43,278 nt of DNA from Aeromicrobium sp. (GTDB lineage: Bacteria > Actinomycetota > Actinomycetes > Propionibacteriales > Nocardioidaceae). Position 1 is the first letter of the stretch, and each line of letters begins with the position of its first letter. The notes under the pieces are model-generated. The model did no database searches. It was not told the origin of the DNA and saw only the letters and a list, made by a program, of their open reading frames with translations. Shown piece by piece: positions 25,601 through 33,005 of the stretch. The stretch is taken from assembly GCA_025964895.1 (NCBI GenBank), contig JAOPXY010000135.1:1-43278 (forward strand). Direction: 5' to 3'. The translations under genes and the position numbers were made by a program.

Positions 25601-25989
25601 CCGCCGTTGGCCGGCGCGAGGGTCGTGGTCTGATCGGGGGTGGGCAGGTCGGCACCGGTCGCGCCGTTGGATCCGCCGGCCACGAGGAAGTACTGCCCCG
25701 GCGCGATGATGCCGTCGAGCTCGAACAGGGTCGAGAACGCGCCCCTCGTGCCGCCCCCGCGGTACTGCAGCGACCAGTCGCTGATGTCGATCGCGGTGCC
25801 GCCGGGGTTGTAGAGCTCGACGAACTTGTTCTTGTAGGCCGCGTTCGCGCTGCCGCCGTTGACGTACAGCTCGTTGATGATGACGTGGCCGGTCGGCGCC
25901 GCGCCGGCAGGTGCGGCCGGAATGGCCACGAGCGAGGCGACGGACACGGTCGCTGCGGCCGCCCATCGCGTGATGATCGACTTCTTCAT
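22645..25989 (-). CDS. secreted ExeM/NucH-type extracellular nuclease with C-terminal Ig-like domains
   Basis: A 1114-aa exported nuclease. The signal peptide ends near AGAAP (about 30). A lamin-tail domain (about 35-160; HVIINELYVNGGSAN, FVELYNPGGTAIDISDWSL) is followed by an OB-like domain (about 228-330; IAEIQGTGPKSPQRRGQATTKGVV) and an endonuclease/exonuclease/phosphatase domain (about 495-830). Catalytic marks of the last are KLATFNVLNYF, SLEEIEN, VNHFKSKGSGSGAD, LTGDFNAYNEEDP and SDHDPEIVG. Two or three Ig-like domains follow, the last lysine-rich and ending FTVKVRKK. ExeM/NucH enzymes degrade extracellular DNA for phosphate or nucleosides and remodel biofilm. It lies just downstream of the 5'-nucleotidase, whose C-terminus is a close copy of this one. 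Confidence 0.93.
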   Translation of the reverse strand: MKKSIITRWAAAATVSVASLVAIPAAPAGAAPTGHVIINELYVNGGSANAAYKNKFVELYNPGGTAIDISDWSLQYRGGGTRGAFSTLFELDGIIAPGQYFLVAGGSNGATGADLPTPDQTTTLAPANGGGTVALVDSTDPLPAAVIGAVTPDVAGSSGIVDLLGYGTTNTFEGAAAPGPSATSDARSINRTGFADTDSNASDFTLSAVKGATPVACGPTCVLPAPAPLVGTIAEIQGTGPKSPQRRGQATTKGVVTAVYKTGGFSGAYLQTPGTGGPLDLGTHAASDGVFVFGSTFANAVDQGDYVEVTGKVVEYQRMTELTSVSWTELADVPAAVEPAEVTFPLTEEQKESLEGMLLAPKGPMTVTDNYATNQYGEIGLAPGAKPLDTPTNVVAPGPAAIAKAAQNAAALVTLDDAATTNYLSAANQDTALPWLRPDNEVRVGAPVTFTEPVVLDFRNYLWKLQPREQVTGAGTEPVTFGSTRKQAPEDVGGKVKLATFNVLNYFTTTGADYVTAGGKCSYYNDRDDNPITTNECGTPNTSSGNGPRGAADAASLARQQAKIVNAINTLDADVVSLEEIENSAALGKPRDTALDTLVAALNADAGAGTWAAVPSPATVPTTGEDVIRTALIYRAATLTTVGTSTILDDPAFVNARAPLAQAFTQVDKPLSGRFAVIVNHFKSKGSGSGADADQGDGQGASNQARTRQATALIEFAADVEAAAGTDKVFLTGDFNAYNEEDPVRIIEDAGFVNLAEELTDKETYQFDGAVGSLDHVFASAAARPTVTGTDIWNINSYEALAREYSRYNYNVTNLYDDSPFRASDHDPEIVGFDASRLATTTTATAPASVRSGQDVTVKVSVAGAAGSPSGEVTVSEGGTELGRETLAAGTVDVVLEDLPVGSHLLTVSYAGDDEYAVSSGEVTTQVLKATSGLTATAGRGTYGTSAVLTVTGQPGASGLIRVAAGDELAGWLTNGTGSINLSRTLPVGTTSLTVFYDGNADFDPTSTTTSVTVAKAATTLKKVSVSPSTIVRHRTKPFVTLSVKAAGFTVDGGKVTVRANGKSYTGAVRDGKVRIRLGRFTTSGSAKKATATFSGNGVANGSTTSFTVKVRKK

Positions 25990-26037
25990 GAGTTCCCCGG
26001 GTTCTCGAAAGCGTGATGGTCGTGCGATGGGCCGTGC

Positions 26038-26074
26038 CAGGCCCGGGGCGGTCGTGGGGCCGCCCCGGAGCCTG
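26038..26074 (-). terminator. strong GC hairpin between the 5'-nucleotidase and nuclease genes
   Basis: CCGGGGCGG (26043-26051) pairs with CCGCCCCGG (26060-26068) over an eight-base loop, and flanking CAGGC/GCCTG extends the stem. It follows the 5'-nucleotidase stop and precedes the nuclease start, so it probably ends or reduces read-through between the two. Confidence 0.6.
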
Positions 26075-26085
26075 GGTGGATGGTG

Positions 26086-28875
26086 CTACTTCTTGGCGAC
26101 CTTGACCGTGAAGGTCTTCGACGAGCCGTTGGCGACGCCGTTGCCGGAGAAGGTCGCCGTGACCTTCTTCGCGGGGCCCGAGGTCGTGAACGTCCCGAGG
26201 CGGATGCGGACCTTGCCGTCCTTCACCGTGCCGGAGTAGGTCTTGCCCGACTGGCGCAGCGTGACCCTGCCGCCGTCGACCTCGAAGCCCGAGCCGTCGA
26301 CCTTGAGGGTGACGAAGGGCTTGGTGCGGTTCCTGACGATCTTCTTCGGGCTGACCGAGATCTTGCCGATCGAGGTCGAGCCCTTCGCGATCGTCACCGA
26401 CACCGACGTGTCGGTGTTGTCGAACTTCTCGCTGCCGCCGTAGAAGAGGTCGAGCGCGTGGGTGCCCGGCGCGAGCGCGGTGCCGTCGAGCGTGATGGTC
26501 CCGGCGCCCTTGATCAGGAAGCCCAGACCGACGAAGCGTCCGTTCTCGGCCACCTGCACGATGCCCGATGCGGCGGAGTCGGCCGTCATCGTGATCTTCG
26601 TCGGCTTGCCGTACGTGCCGGCCGCAGCGGTCGCCGCGAGGCCCGAGCTGCCCTTGACGATGTCGATCGAGCCGGCCGAGCCCGCCGACGCGGCGTGGTC
26701 GTCGTCACCTGAGTAGACCACCGTCAGCGTGTGCCTGTCGGCACTCAGCGTGCTGGCGTTGACCTTCACGGCCGCCGTGCCGTCGACCAACGGGGCGGAC
26801 CCGAGGACCGTGTCGCCCTCGGTGACGGAGACGGTGCCCGTGGCATCCGTGCCCGACTCGGACTCGACCGTCGCGTCGACCGTGAACGTGGTGCCCGTCT
26901 TCGCCCTGTCCGGCGCGGTGCCGGTCGTGGTGGACGCGTACTTGACCTTCAGCGGGATGCTGACCGAGGTGCCTGTCGGCGCCGCGGTCAGGTTCAGCGT
27001 CACGTCGCCGGCCAGGCCGGCCGGCAGGGTGAACCCGACCGTCGCCGCACCGGCGGTGACCGGGAAGCTGCCCGCGCTGACGGGTGAGCCGCCGGCCTTC
27101 GTCAGCGTCGCCGCGACCGTCGTGTTGGCCGGGGAGTTCTTCGACGTCAGGTCGAGCCTCGGCAGCGTGATCGAGACCGCACCACCGGGCTCGTACGAGC
27201 TCTTGACACCCTGCACGTCGACCGCGTGCGCCGAGAAGTCCGGCGTGATCGGGCTGTTGGCGGCGATGTAGTCGTTGAAGCCCGTGTAGTCCACCAGCCC
27301 GCTGTCGACCGCCGTGCCCTCGGTGAAGGCACGGAAGTTGTCGCCGCCGGACGTCAGGAACGACGGCACGGCGACCTTGATGCTGTCCGACGGCACGACG
27401 ACCTTGTTGTTGATCGTGATCGACGTGATGCGGTCGCCCTCGGGACGGGTCGAGTCGAACGTGTACGACATGTTCTTCGACAGGCCGAGCTGCAGGTACG
27501 CACGGGTCGGCACCGTGCCGTCGGCGTTGCGCTGCCACTGCTGCTCGAGCACCTTCTTCAGCGACTCGCCGCTGAGCGTGACGGTGCTGAGCTGGTTGGC
27601 GAACGTGAGGACGCTGAGCGCCTCGGAGAACAGGATCGTTCCGGCTGTGTCGGGCGATGCGCCAGGCGCATACAGCAGGTCGGCCCGCACGCCACCGGCG
27701 TTGTTGAGGCCAATGTCCGCGCCGGCAGGAGTCTGCGAGACGCTCGCCCGCATGGCCTCGGCGATCAGGTTGCTGAGGTTCGACTCTGCACCGCGGTCCT
27801 CGATGCCGGCCTTGTAGGCGCGGGTCAGATCGGCGGTCTGTGAGCCGACCGGCTGGTTGCCGACCGTCGCGGCGTACGCGAGCGCCTCGTCCGTGTCGGT
27901 CTTGACGGCCGCGACGCGCGGGTACGTCGCCGTCAGCTCGCTGTCGGCGGTCGTCGTGCGGGCCTGGTTCTTCCTGGTGTAGCCCGTGACGGTGCCGGAC
28001 ACCTTGTCGAACGTCAGCTTGATCTGGCCGACGTTCGTCCCGTAGTTGCCGGTCTGCAGCACGGGACGGGTCTTGCCCGCCTGGCCGGGGATCGGTGCGT
28101 CGTACGCGTACGCCTGGTGCGTGTGGCCCATGAAGATCGCGTCGACGGCCGGATCGGTCTCCTCGACGACCTTCGTGAACACCGGGCTGGCGGCCGCGTT
28201 CTGCTCGAGCGTTTGGTTCCCGTCGGGCGCACCCTCGTGGATCGACGCCACGATGACGTCGGGCTGCTGGTCGGCGGGCAGCGCCTCGAGCTCGTCGACG
28301 GTGTCGTTGATCGAGTCGACCGGGTCGTCGAACGTCAGGCCCTGGATGCCCGCGGGACTCACGAGGGACGGCGTCTCCTTGGTCACGGCGCCGATGACGG
28401 CCACCGTGACGCCGTCGACGTCGAAGGACGCGTACTTGTCGAGCAACGGAGTCTTGTCAGCCTTGAACGTGTTGGCCGACAGGAACGGGAAGTCGGCGGC
28501 GTCGCTGAGGCGGCCGGTGAGATCGTCCGCACCCTGGTCGAACTCGTGGTTGCCGGCGGCCGAGGCATCGAGCTCGAGGTCGTTGAGCACGTCGATCGTC
28601 GGGATGTCCTTCTGCACCGACGATGCGAACAGCGACGCGCTGACGTTGTCGCCCGCGGAGATGAGCAACGAGCTGCTGGGGTTCTGGGCGCGCAGCTGCT
28701 CGACCGTGCCGGCGAACTTCACGGTGTTGGCGTCGATGCGACCGTGGAAGTCGTTGATGCCGATCAGGTTCAACGTCACGTCGTCGGCGGCCTCGACGGG
28801 GGCGGCGACGAGCAGCGCCCCGCCCATCAACGTCGCGACCGCTGCGGACGTGAGTCCTCGGGCAGTGAATTTCAC
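26086..28875 (-). CDS. secreted bifunctional metallophosphatase/5'-nucleotidase (UshA family) with Ig-like domains
   Basis: A 929-aa exported enzyme that would strip phosphate from nucleotides outside the membrane. The signal peptide ends near VEAADD (about 30). The metallophosphatase domain (about 32-300) has NDFHGRID, LISAGDNVSAS, AGNHEFDQG, VIASIHEG and FMGHTHQAY (about 250), all dinuclear-metal motifs. The 5'-nucleotidase C-terminal domain (about 340-535) has DIGLNNAGGVRADL and SFLTSGGDNFRAF. About 390 further residues form Ig-like repeats ending FTVKVAKK, the last 90 nearly identical in pattern to the end of the nuclease. Together the pair would turn DNA into nucleosides and phosphate. 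GTG at 28875 has GGAGAGG eight bases upstream. Confidence 0.93.
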   Translation of the reverse strand: MKFTARGLTSAAVATLMGGALLVAAPVEAADDVTLNLIGINDFHGRIDANTVKFAGTVEQLRAQNPSSSLLISAGDNVSASLFASSVQKDIPTIDVLNDLELDASAAGNHEFDQGADDLTGRLSDAADFPFLSANTFKADKTPLLDKYASFDVDGVTVAVIGAVTKETPSLVSPAGIQGLTFDDPVDSINDTVDELEALPADQQPDVIVASIHEGAPDGNQTLEQNAAASPVFTKVVEETDPAVDAIFMGHTHQAYAYDAPIPGQAGKTRPVLQTGNYGTNVGQIKLTFDKVSGTVTGYTRKNQARTTTADSELTATYPRVAAVKTDTDEALAYAATVGNQPVGSQTADLTRAYKAGIEDRGAESNLSNLIAEAMRASVSQTPAGADIGLNNAGGVRADLLYAPGASPDTAGTILFSEALSVLTFANQLSTVTLSGESLKKVLEQQWQRNADGTVPTRAYLQLGLSKNMSYTFDSTRPEGDRITSITINNKVVVPSDSIKVAVPSFLTSGGDNFRAFTEGTAVDSGLVDYTGFNDYIAANSPITPDFSAHAVDVQGVKSSYEPGGAVSITLPRLDLTSKNSPANTTVAATLTKAGGSPVSAGSFPVTAGAATVGFTLPAGLAGDVTLNLTAAPTGTSVSIPLKVKYASTTTGTAPDRAKTGTTFTVDATVESESGTDATGTVSVTEGDTVLGSAPLVDGTAAVKVNASTLSADRHTLTVVYSGDDDHAASAGSAGSIDIVKGSSGLAATAAAGTYGKPTKITMTADSAASGIVQVAENGRFVGLGFLIKGAGTITLDGTALAPGTHALDLFYGGSEKFDNTDTSVSVTIAKGSTSIGKISVSPKKIVRNRTKPFVTLKVDGSGFEVDGGRVTLRQSGKTYSGTVKDGKVRIRLGTFTTSGPAKKVTATFSGNGVANGSSKTFTVKVAKK

Positions 28876-29092
28876 AGCTGTACCTCTCCGAAAAAGTGAT
28901 CGGTGAGGACTCGCGAGCCCATCCCCCGATGGTGTGAAAACCTGGGAGATCTCTCAGGTCGTGACCACAGGACACAACGCTCGCGATCCGAAGTCAACGG
29001 CTTTTACGAGGACGAAACATGTCGAATCGGTGAAGTTGGCCGGTGAACCCGGCGTTGCAGGACGGCCCATCGCAACGGCGGCGAAACCCGCG
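28876..29092 (-). promoter_or_regulatory. upstream region of the 5'-nucleotidase gene with a 20-bp palindrome
   Basis: The 217-bp gap after deoC holds no ORF. ACCTGGGAGATCTCTCAGGT at 28940-28959 is a palindrome broken only by one G/T pair, and may be an operator or the deoC terminator. TTGACT on the minus strand (28997-28992) is a possible -35, without a convincing -10. Two GGTGAA units (29029, 29042) are 13 bases apart, not the 11 of actinobacterial PHO boxes. Confidence 0.35.
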
Positions 29093-29812
29093 TCAGTACG
29101 AGCTCTCGTCGGTCCCGCCCGAGGCGGTCGCGCCCTCCGCCCGCGCCGCGACGTCGTCGAGGATCGTGGCCGTCGCGCTGGTGCCGAACCGCGTCACGCC
29201 GAGGTCCCGCATCTCCAGGAGGGTGTCGAGCCCGCGCACCCCGCCGGAGGCCTTGACCTGCACCGCGTCGCTCACCGCGGCCCGCATGAGCCTGAGGTGC
29301 TCGACCGTCGCTCCGCCGCCGGCGAAGCCCGTGGACGTCTTGACGAATGCGGCGCCCGCCCGTTCGGCCGCCTGGCAGCCGGCCACGATCTCGTCGTCGC
29401 TCAGGAACGCCGTCTCGAGGATCACCTTCACGACGTGCTCGCCGGCGGCCATGACGACGGCGCGGATGTCGTCCTCGACGTCATCGATCAGGCCGCTGCG
29501 CAGGCGGCCGATGTTGACCACCATGTCGAGCTCGGACGCGCCGTCGTCGAGCGCCTCCGTGGCCTCCGCGACCTTGGTCCGCGTGGTCGTCGTGCCGTGC
29601 GGGAAGCCGATCACGGCGCACACCGCGACATCCGAGCCCTCGAGCACCTCGTACGCATGCGCCACGTCGCTCGGACGCACGCAGGCGCTGAAGACGCCGT
29701 ACCGGGCGACGAGCGCCAGCTGCTCGTCGACCTCCGCACGGGTCAGCTCGGGCTTGAGGATGGCGTGGTCGATGGTACGGGCGATGTCGGTGACCGAGAT
29801 GTCGCTGCTCAT
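29093..29812 (-). CDS. deoC: deoxyribose-phosphate aldolase
   Basis: A 239-aa class I aldolase that cleaves 2-deoxyribose-5-phosphate to glyceraldehyde-3-phosphate and acetaldehyde, the last step of deoxynucleoside breakdown. Marks are TIDHAILKPELT at the N-terminus, VIGFPHGTTTTRTKVAEA, ELDMVVNIG, FVKTSTGFAGGGAT (Schiff-base Lys) and VQVKASGGVRG (second active Lys). I choose ATG 29812: TAGGAT lies seven bases upstream, as in a leaderless promoter, and an ATG at 29821 would overlap that box. AGGA eight bases upstream is an alternative signal. It diverges from the kinase-like gene across 25 bp. Confidence 0.95.
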   Translation of the reverse strand: MSSDISVTDIARTIDHAILKPELTRAEVDEQLALVARYGVFSACVRPSDVAHAYEVLEGSDVAVCAVIGFPHGTTTTRTKVAEATEALDDGASELDMVVNIGRLRSGLIDDVEDDIRAVVMAAGEHVVKVILETAFLSDDEIVAGCQAAERAGAAFVKTSTGFAGGGATVEHLRLMRAAVSDAVQVKASGGVRGLDTLLEMRDLGVTRFGTSATATILDDVAARAEGATASGGTDESSY

Positions 29813-29837
29813 GGGTGACATCCTAGGCTTGCCGCCC
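29813..29837. promoter_or_regulatory. back-to-back leaderless promoters of deoC and the kinase-like gene
   Basis: The 25-bp gap reads ATCCTAGGCT at its centre (29820-29829). On the minus strand TAGGAT (29825-29820) is seven bases from the deoC ATG; on the plus strand TAGGCT (29824-29829) is eight bases from the ATG at 29838. The two boxes overlap by two bases within the palindrome CCTAGG. The plus-strand gene has no ribosome site. Confidence 0.5.
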
Positions 29838-30404
29838 ATGGGAGTCGTCATCGTCGCCGGGCCGTCGGGGTCCGGCAAGTCGCACCTCGCAGCGGTCCTC
29901 GACTGGCCCGTGCTGCGGCTCGACGACTTCTACCGCGACGTGGACGAGCCCGACATGCCGCGCTCGACGCTCGGGATCGTCGACTGGGACGATCCCGCGT
30001 CGTGGAGCGCGGTCGACGCCGTCGGGGCGATCGCCGAGCTGTGCGCCTCCGGCTCGGCGCAGGTGCCCGTGTACGACATCGCGACCAGCCGCCGCACCGG
30101 CACGCAGACGCTCGTGGTGCCGGCCGGACGCTTCATCGCCGAGGGGCTGTTCGCCCCGGTCATCGTCGACGCGTGCCGTGAGGCAGGGCTGCTGGAGGCC
30201 GCGATCTGCCTGCGCCGGCACCGCGCGATCACCTTCGTGCTCCGGCTGGCCCGCGACCTGCGCGAGGGACGCAAGACCCCGTCGGTGCTGGTGCGGCGCG
30301 GCTGGCGGCTCCTGCGGGACGAGCCCCGCATCGTCGCCGAGGCCGTCGCGCACGGCTGCACGCCGATGACCCCGCACGAGGCCCGCGCCCTCCTCCGCGG
30401 CTGA
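29838..30404 (+). CDS. uridine-kinase-like P-loop protein
   Basis: A 188-aa kinase-like protein. The P-loop is AGPSGSGKSHLA (residues 7-18), and LRLDDFYRDVDEPDMPR follows as in uridine kinases, with GIVDWDDPASW, QVPVYDIATSRRTG and IAEGLFAP in the positions of the nucleoside-binding region. A basic helical segment (RLARDLREGRKTPSVLVRRGW) ends the core. It is annotated uridine kinase in many actinobacteria, which fits its divergence from deoC in a nucleoside region, but activity on uridine is not proven for this short form. ATG 29838 is taken from the leaderless promoter just upstream. Confidence 0.82.
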   Translation: MGVVIVAGPSGSGKSHLAAVLDWPVLRLDDFYRDVDEPDMPRSTLGIVDWDDPASWSAVDAVGAIAELCASGSAQVPVYDIATSRRTGTQTLVVPAGRFIAEGLFAPVIVDACREAGLLEAAICLRRHRAITFVLRLARDLREGRKTPSVLVRRGWRLLRDEPRIVAEAVAHGCTPMTPHEARALLRG

Positions 30405-30416
30405 TCGCCCACCACC

Positions 30417-30432
30417 GACGCAGGTCTGCGTC
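30417..30432 (+). terminator. short hairpin after the kinase-like gene
   Basis: GACGCAG-GT-CTGCGTC, a seven-base perfect stem with a two-base loop, 12 bp after the stop. No T-run follows. Weak terminator candidate. Confidence 0.35.
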
Positions 30433-30483
30433 CGCCGTCAGCGAACAGACGTCGTGCCCCGGAACAAGCACCTCCTCGCCAGG

Positions 30484-30504
30484 GTTGAGCCCTTCAGACT
30501 CAAC
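30484..30504 (+). promoter_or_regulatory. HAIR (HspR) operator upstream of lon
   Basis: GTTGAG-N9-CTCAAC, matching the core of the HspR-associated inverted repeat CTTGAGT-N7-ACTCAAG at all ten TTGAG/CTCAA positions. It lies 30 bases before the lon start. HspR is the heat-shock repressor of dnaK and clpB operons, and in Streptomyces it also controls lon. A second small dyad, CCGAG-TAA-CTCGG (30506-30518), follows. Confidence 0.8.
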
Positions 30505-30534
30505 TCCGAGTAACTCGGTGACATAGGAGCAATC

Positions 30535-32868
30535 GTGACCGTACTGCAGAAGTTCCCCGTCCTGGCCCTGGAAGACGTCGTCGTCCTGCCCGGCATGGTC
30601 GTCCCGATCGAGCTCGACGACGCGGCGCGTGCCGCCGTCGACGCCGCTCGCACGAACAACGACGACCGCCTGATCCTCGCCCCCCGCCTCGAGGACCGTT
30701 ACGCGACCCACGGCGTCGTCGCCACGATCCAGCAGGTCGGCCGGCTGCCCGGCGGCGGTCCCGGCGCCGTGCTGCGCGCCGGCCAGCGGGCCCACATGCA
30801 GGGCGGCGTGTCCGGACCCGGCGCGGCCCTGTGGGTCGAGGCCGAGCTGATCGACGACGTCGAGCCCACCGAGGCCGTCCTCGACCTCGCGCAGGAGTAC
30901 AAGGGCCTGCTCGTCACGATCCTGCAGAAGCGCAACGCGTGGCAGGTCATCGACGGCATCCAGCGCCTGACCGACCCGAGCGCGCTCGCCGACACCGCGG
31001 GCTACGCGTCGTATCTGGAGAACGAGCAGAAGCGTCAGCTGCTGGAGACCGAGGACGTCCACGAGCGCCTGACGTTGCTGACCGGATGGGCCCGCGAGTA
31101 CCTCGCCGAGGCCGATGTCAACGAGAAAATCTCCGAGTCCGTCCAGGAGAGCATCGACAAGAACCAGCGCGAGTTCGTCCTGCGCCAGCAGCTGGCGGCC
31201 ATCCGCAAGGAGCTGGGCGACGACGAGCCCGAGGACACCAAGGACTACCGCGAGCGCGTCGAGGAGGCTGACCTGCCCGACGACGTCCGCAAGGCGGCGC
31301 TGCGCGAGGTCGGCAAGCTCGAGCGCGGCAGCGATCAGAACCCCGAGGCGGGATACATCCGCACGTGGCTCGACACCGTGCTGGAGCTGCCGTGGGGCGT
31401 CACGACGCAGGACCGCACCGACATCGCGGCGGCCCGCGCCGTGCTCGACGCGGACCACCACGGGCTCGACGACGTCAAGGACCGCATCGTGGAGTACCTC
31501 GCGGTGCGCGCCCGCCGGGCCGATCGTGGCCTGGAGGTCGTGGGCGGACGCGGATCGGGCGCCGTCATGGCGCTCGTCGGCCCTCCCGGCGTCGGCAAGA
31601 CGTCGCTCGGTGAGAGCGTCGCCCGCGCGCTGGGTCGCAACTTCGTCCGTGTCGCCCTCGGTGGCGTCCGTGACGAGGCCGAGATCCGCGGTCACCGCCG
31701 CACCTACGTCGGCGCCCTGCCCGGACGCCTGGTGCGCGCGATCGGCGAGGCCGGCTCGATGAACCCCGTCGTGCTGCTCGACGAGATCGACAAGGTCGGC
31801 GCCGACTACCGCGGTGACCCCGCGGCCGCCCTCCTGGAGGTGCTCGACCCGGCGCAGAACCACACGTTCCGCGACCACTACCTTGATCTCGACCTCGACC
31901 TGTCCAACGTGCTGTTCCTGGCGACCGCCAACGTCGTCGAGCAGATCCCCGAGGCGCTGCTCGACCGCATGGAGCTCGTGCAGCTCGACGGGTACACCGA
32001 GGACGACAAGGTCGCGATCGCCCGGCAGTACCTGGCGCCCCGTCAGCTCGAGCGGTCCGCGCTGACCGACGACGAGGTGACCATCACCGATGAGGCGCTG
32101 CGCTCGATCGCGGCGTCGTACACCAGGGAGGCGGGCGTGCGACAGATGGAGCGTCTGCTCGCGAAGGTGTTCCGCAAGGTCGCGACGAAGCTGACCGACC
32201 CCGACGTCGTACGCCCCGTCGTGGTGGACGAGACGACGCTGGTCGACTACATCGGCCGGCCGCGGTTCATCCCCGAAGTGGCCGAGCGGACGGCCGTGCC
32301 GGGCGTCTCGACCGGGCTCGCTGTCACGGGCCTCGGCGGCGACGTGCTGTTCATCGAGGCCAGCGCATTCGATGGCGAGCGCAACCTCGCGATCACCGGC
32401 CAGCTCGGAGACGTCATGAAGGAGTCGGCGCACATCGCGCTCACGTACGTCCGGTCGCACGCCGAGGCCCTCGGCATCGACCCGGCCATGCTGGAACGGT
32501 CGATCCACCTGCACGTGCCGGCCGGCGCGGTCCCCAAGGACGGTCCGTCGGCGGGCGTCACGATGGTCACCGCGCTGACGTCGCTGGCGCTTGGGCGCAA
32601 CGTCCGGGCCGATGTGGGCATGACCGGCGAGGTGACCCTCAACGGTCGCGTCCTGCCGATCGGCGGCGTCAAGCAGAAGCTGATGGCGGCGCAGCGTGCC
32701 GGGCTGAAGACGGTCTTCATCCCCGCCCGCAACGAGGTCGACCTCGCCGACGTGCCCGAGGAGGTGCTGGCCGAGCTCGACGTCCGCCCGGTCGCCGACG
32801 TGGCGGAGATCCTGGCCTACGCCCTGGAGCCCGTCGCGGCAAGCGAGCGCAGCGAGCAAGCCGCCTAG
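30535..32868 (+). CDS. lon: ATP-dependent protease Lon (La)
   Basis: A 777-aa cytoplasmic AAA+ serine protease that removes damaged and some regulatory proteins. The N-terminal substrate domain (about 1-200) starts FPVLALEDVVVLPGMVVPIEL; a coiled-coil part contains EFVLRQQLAAIRKELGDDE. The AAA+ module has Walker A GPPGVGKTS (about 349) and Walker B VVLLDEIDKVG. The protease domain has the catalytic Ser672 in PKDGPSAG and the Lys near 715 in GGVKQK. GTG at 30535 has AGGAG seven bases upstream. The last residues, ASERSEQAA, are encoded by a GCGAGC palindrome. The HAIR box indicates heat-shock control. Its neighbours are nucleoside genes with no evident link. Confidence 0.96.
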   Translation: MTVLQKFPVLALEDVVVLPGMVVPIELDDAARAAVDAARTNNDDRLILAPRLEDRYATHGVVATIQQVGRLPGGGPGAVLRAGQRAHMQGGVSGPGAALWVEAELIDDVEPTEAVLDLAQEYKGLLVTILQKRNAWQVIDGIQRLTDPSALADTAGYASYLENEQKRQLLETEDVHERLTLLTGWAREYLAEADVNEKISESVQESIDKNQREFVLRQQLAAIRKELGDDEPEDTKDYRERVEEADLPDDVRKAALREVGKLERGSDQNPEAGYIRTWLDTVLELPWGVTTQDRTDIAAARAVLDADHHGLDDVKDRIVEYLAVRARRADRGLEVVGGRGSGAVMALVGPPGVGKTSLGESVARALGRNFVRVALGGVRDEAEIRGHRRTYVGALPGRLVRAIGEAGSMNPVVLLDEIDKVGADYRGDPAAALLEVLDPAQNHTFRDHYLDLDLDLSNVLFLATANVVEQIPEALLDRMELVQLDGYTEDDKVAIARQYLAPRQLERSALTDDEVTITDEALRSIAASYTREAGVRQMERLLAKVFRKVATKLTDPDVVRPVVVDETTLVDYIGRPRFIPEVAERTAVPGVSTGLAVTGLGGDVLFIEASAFDGERNLAITGQLGDVMKESAHIALTYVRSHAEALGIDPAMLERSIHLHVPAGAVPKDGPSAGVTMVTALTSLALGRNVRADVGMTGEVTLNGRVLPIGGVKQKLMAAQRAGLKTVFIPARNEVDLADVPEEVLAELDVRPVADVAEILAYALEPVAASERSEQAA
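32836..32864. repeat. GCGAGC palindrome at the 3' end of the lon coding region
   Basis: GCGGC (32836) and GCCGC (32860) enclose AAGCGAGCGCAGCGAGCAA, itself an imperfect palindrome. It encodes the SERSEQ-type tail of Lon, which is not part of the conserved fold. The same GCTCGC core is seen at 2150-2191, suggesting a dispersed repeat that has entered coding ends. Confidence 0.5.
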
Positions 32869-32870
32869 CT

Positions 32871-32968
32871 CGCTGAGGGGGTACTTCCCGCCCCGCGAGG
32901 GGGTAGTTCCCGCCCCGGAGCTGGGGCGAGAAGTCTCCCCTCGCGGGGCGGGAAGTACCCCCTCAGCG
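32871..32968. repeat. 98-bp hairpin element with 32-bp perfect arms between lon and add
   Basis: The arms 32871-32902 and 32937-32968 are perfect inverted repeats starting CGCTGAGGGGGTACTTCCCG. Inside, a second pair (TTCCCGCCCC near 32907 and GGGGCGAGAA near 32923) adds an imperfect stem. The basic unit GGGGGTA-C/G-TTCCCGCCCC occurs twice direct and, less exactly, twice inverted. It begins two bases after the lon stop and lies between convergent genes, so it can stop transcription both ways; its regularity suggests a dispersed repeat. Confidence 0.7.
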
Positions 32969-33005
32969 TTATGTGGTGTGGGAACCGACCCAGACCGACC
33001 CGACG

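Noticed and set aside
23512-26016. An 834-codon plus-strand open frame opposite the nuclease gene
   Set aside because: Composition is typical of the antisense frame in high-GC coding DNA; the minus-strand gene has full catalytic motifs.
29029-29047. A PHO-box-like pair of GGTGAA units upstream of the 5'-nucleotidase gene
   Set aside because: The units are 13 bases apart, whereas actinobacterial PhoP direct repeats are 11 bases apart, and no third unit is present.
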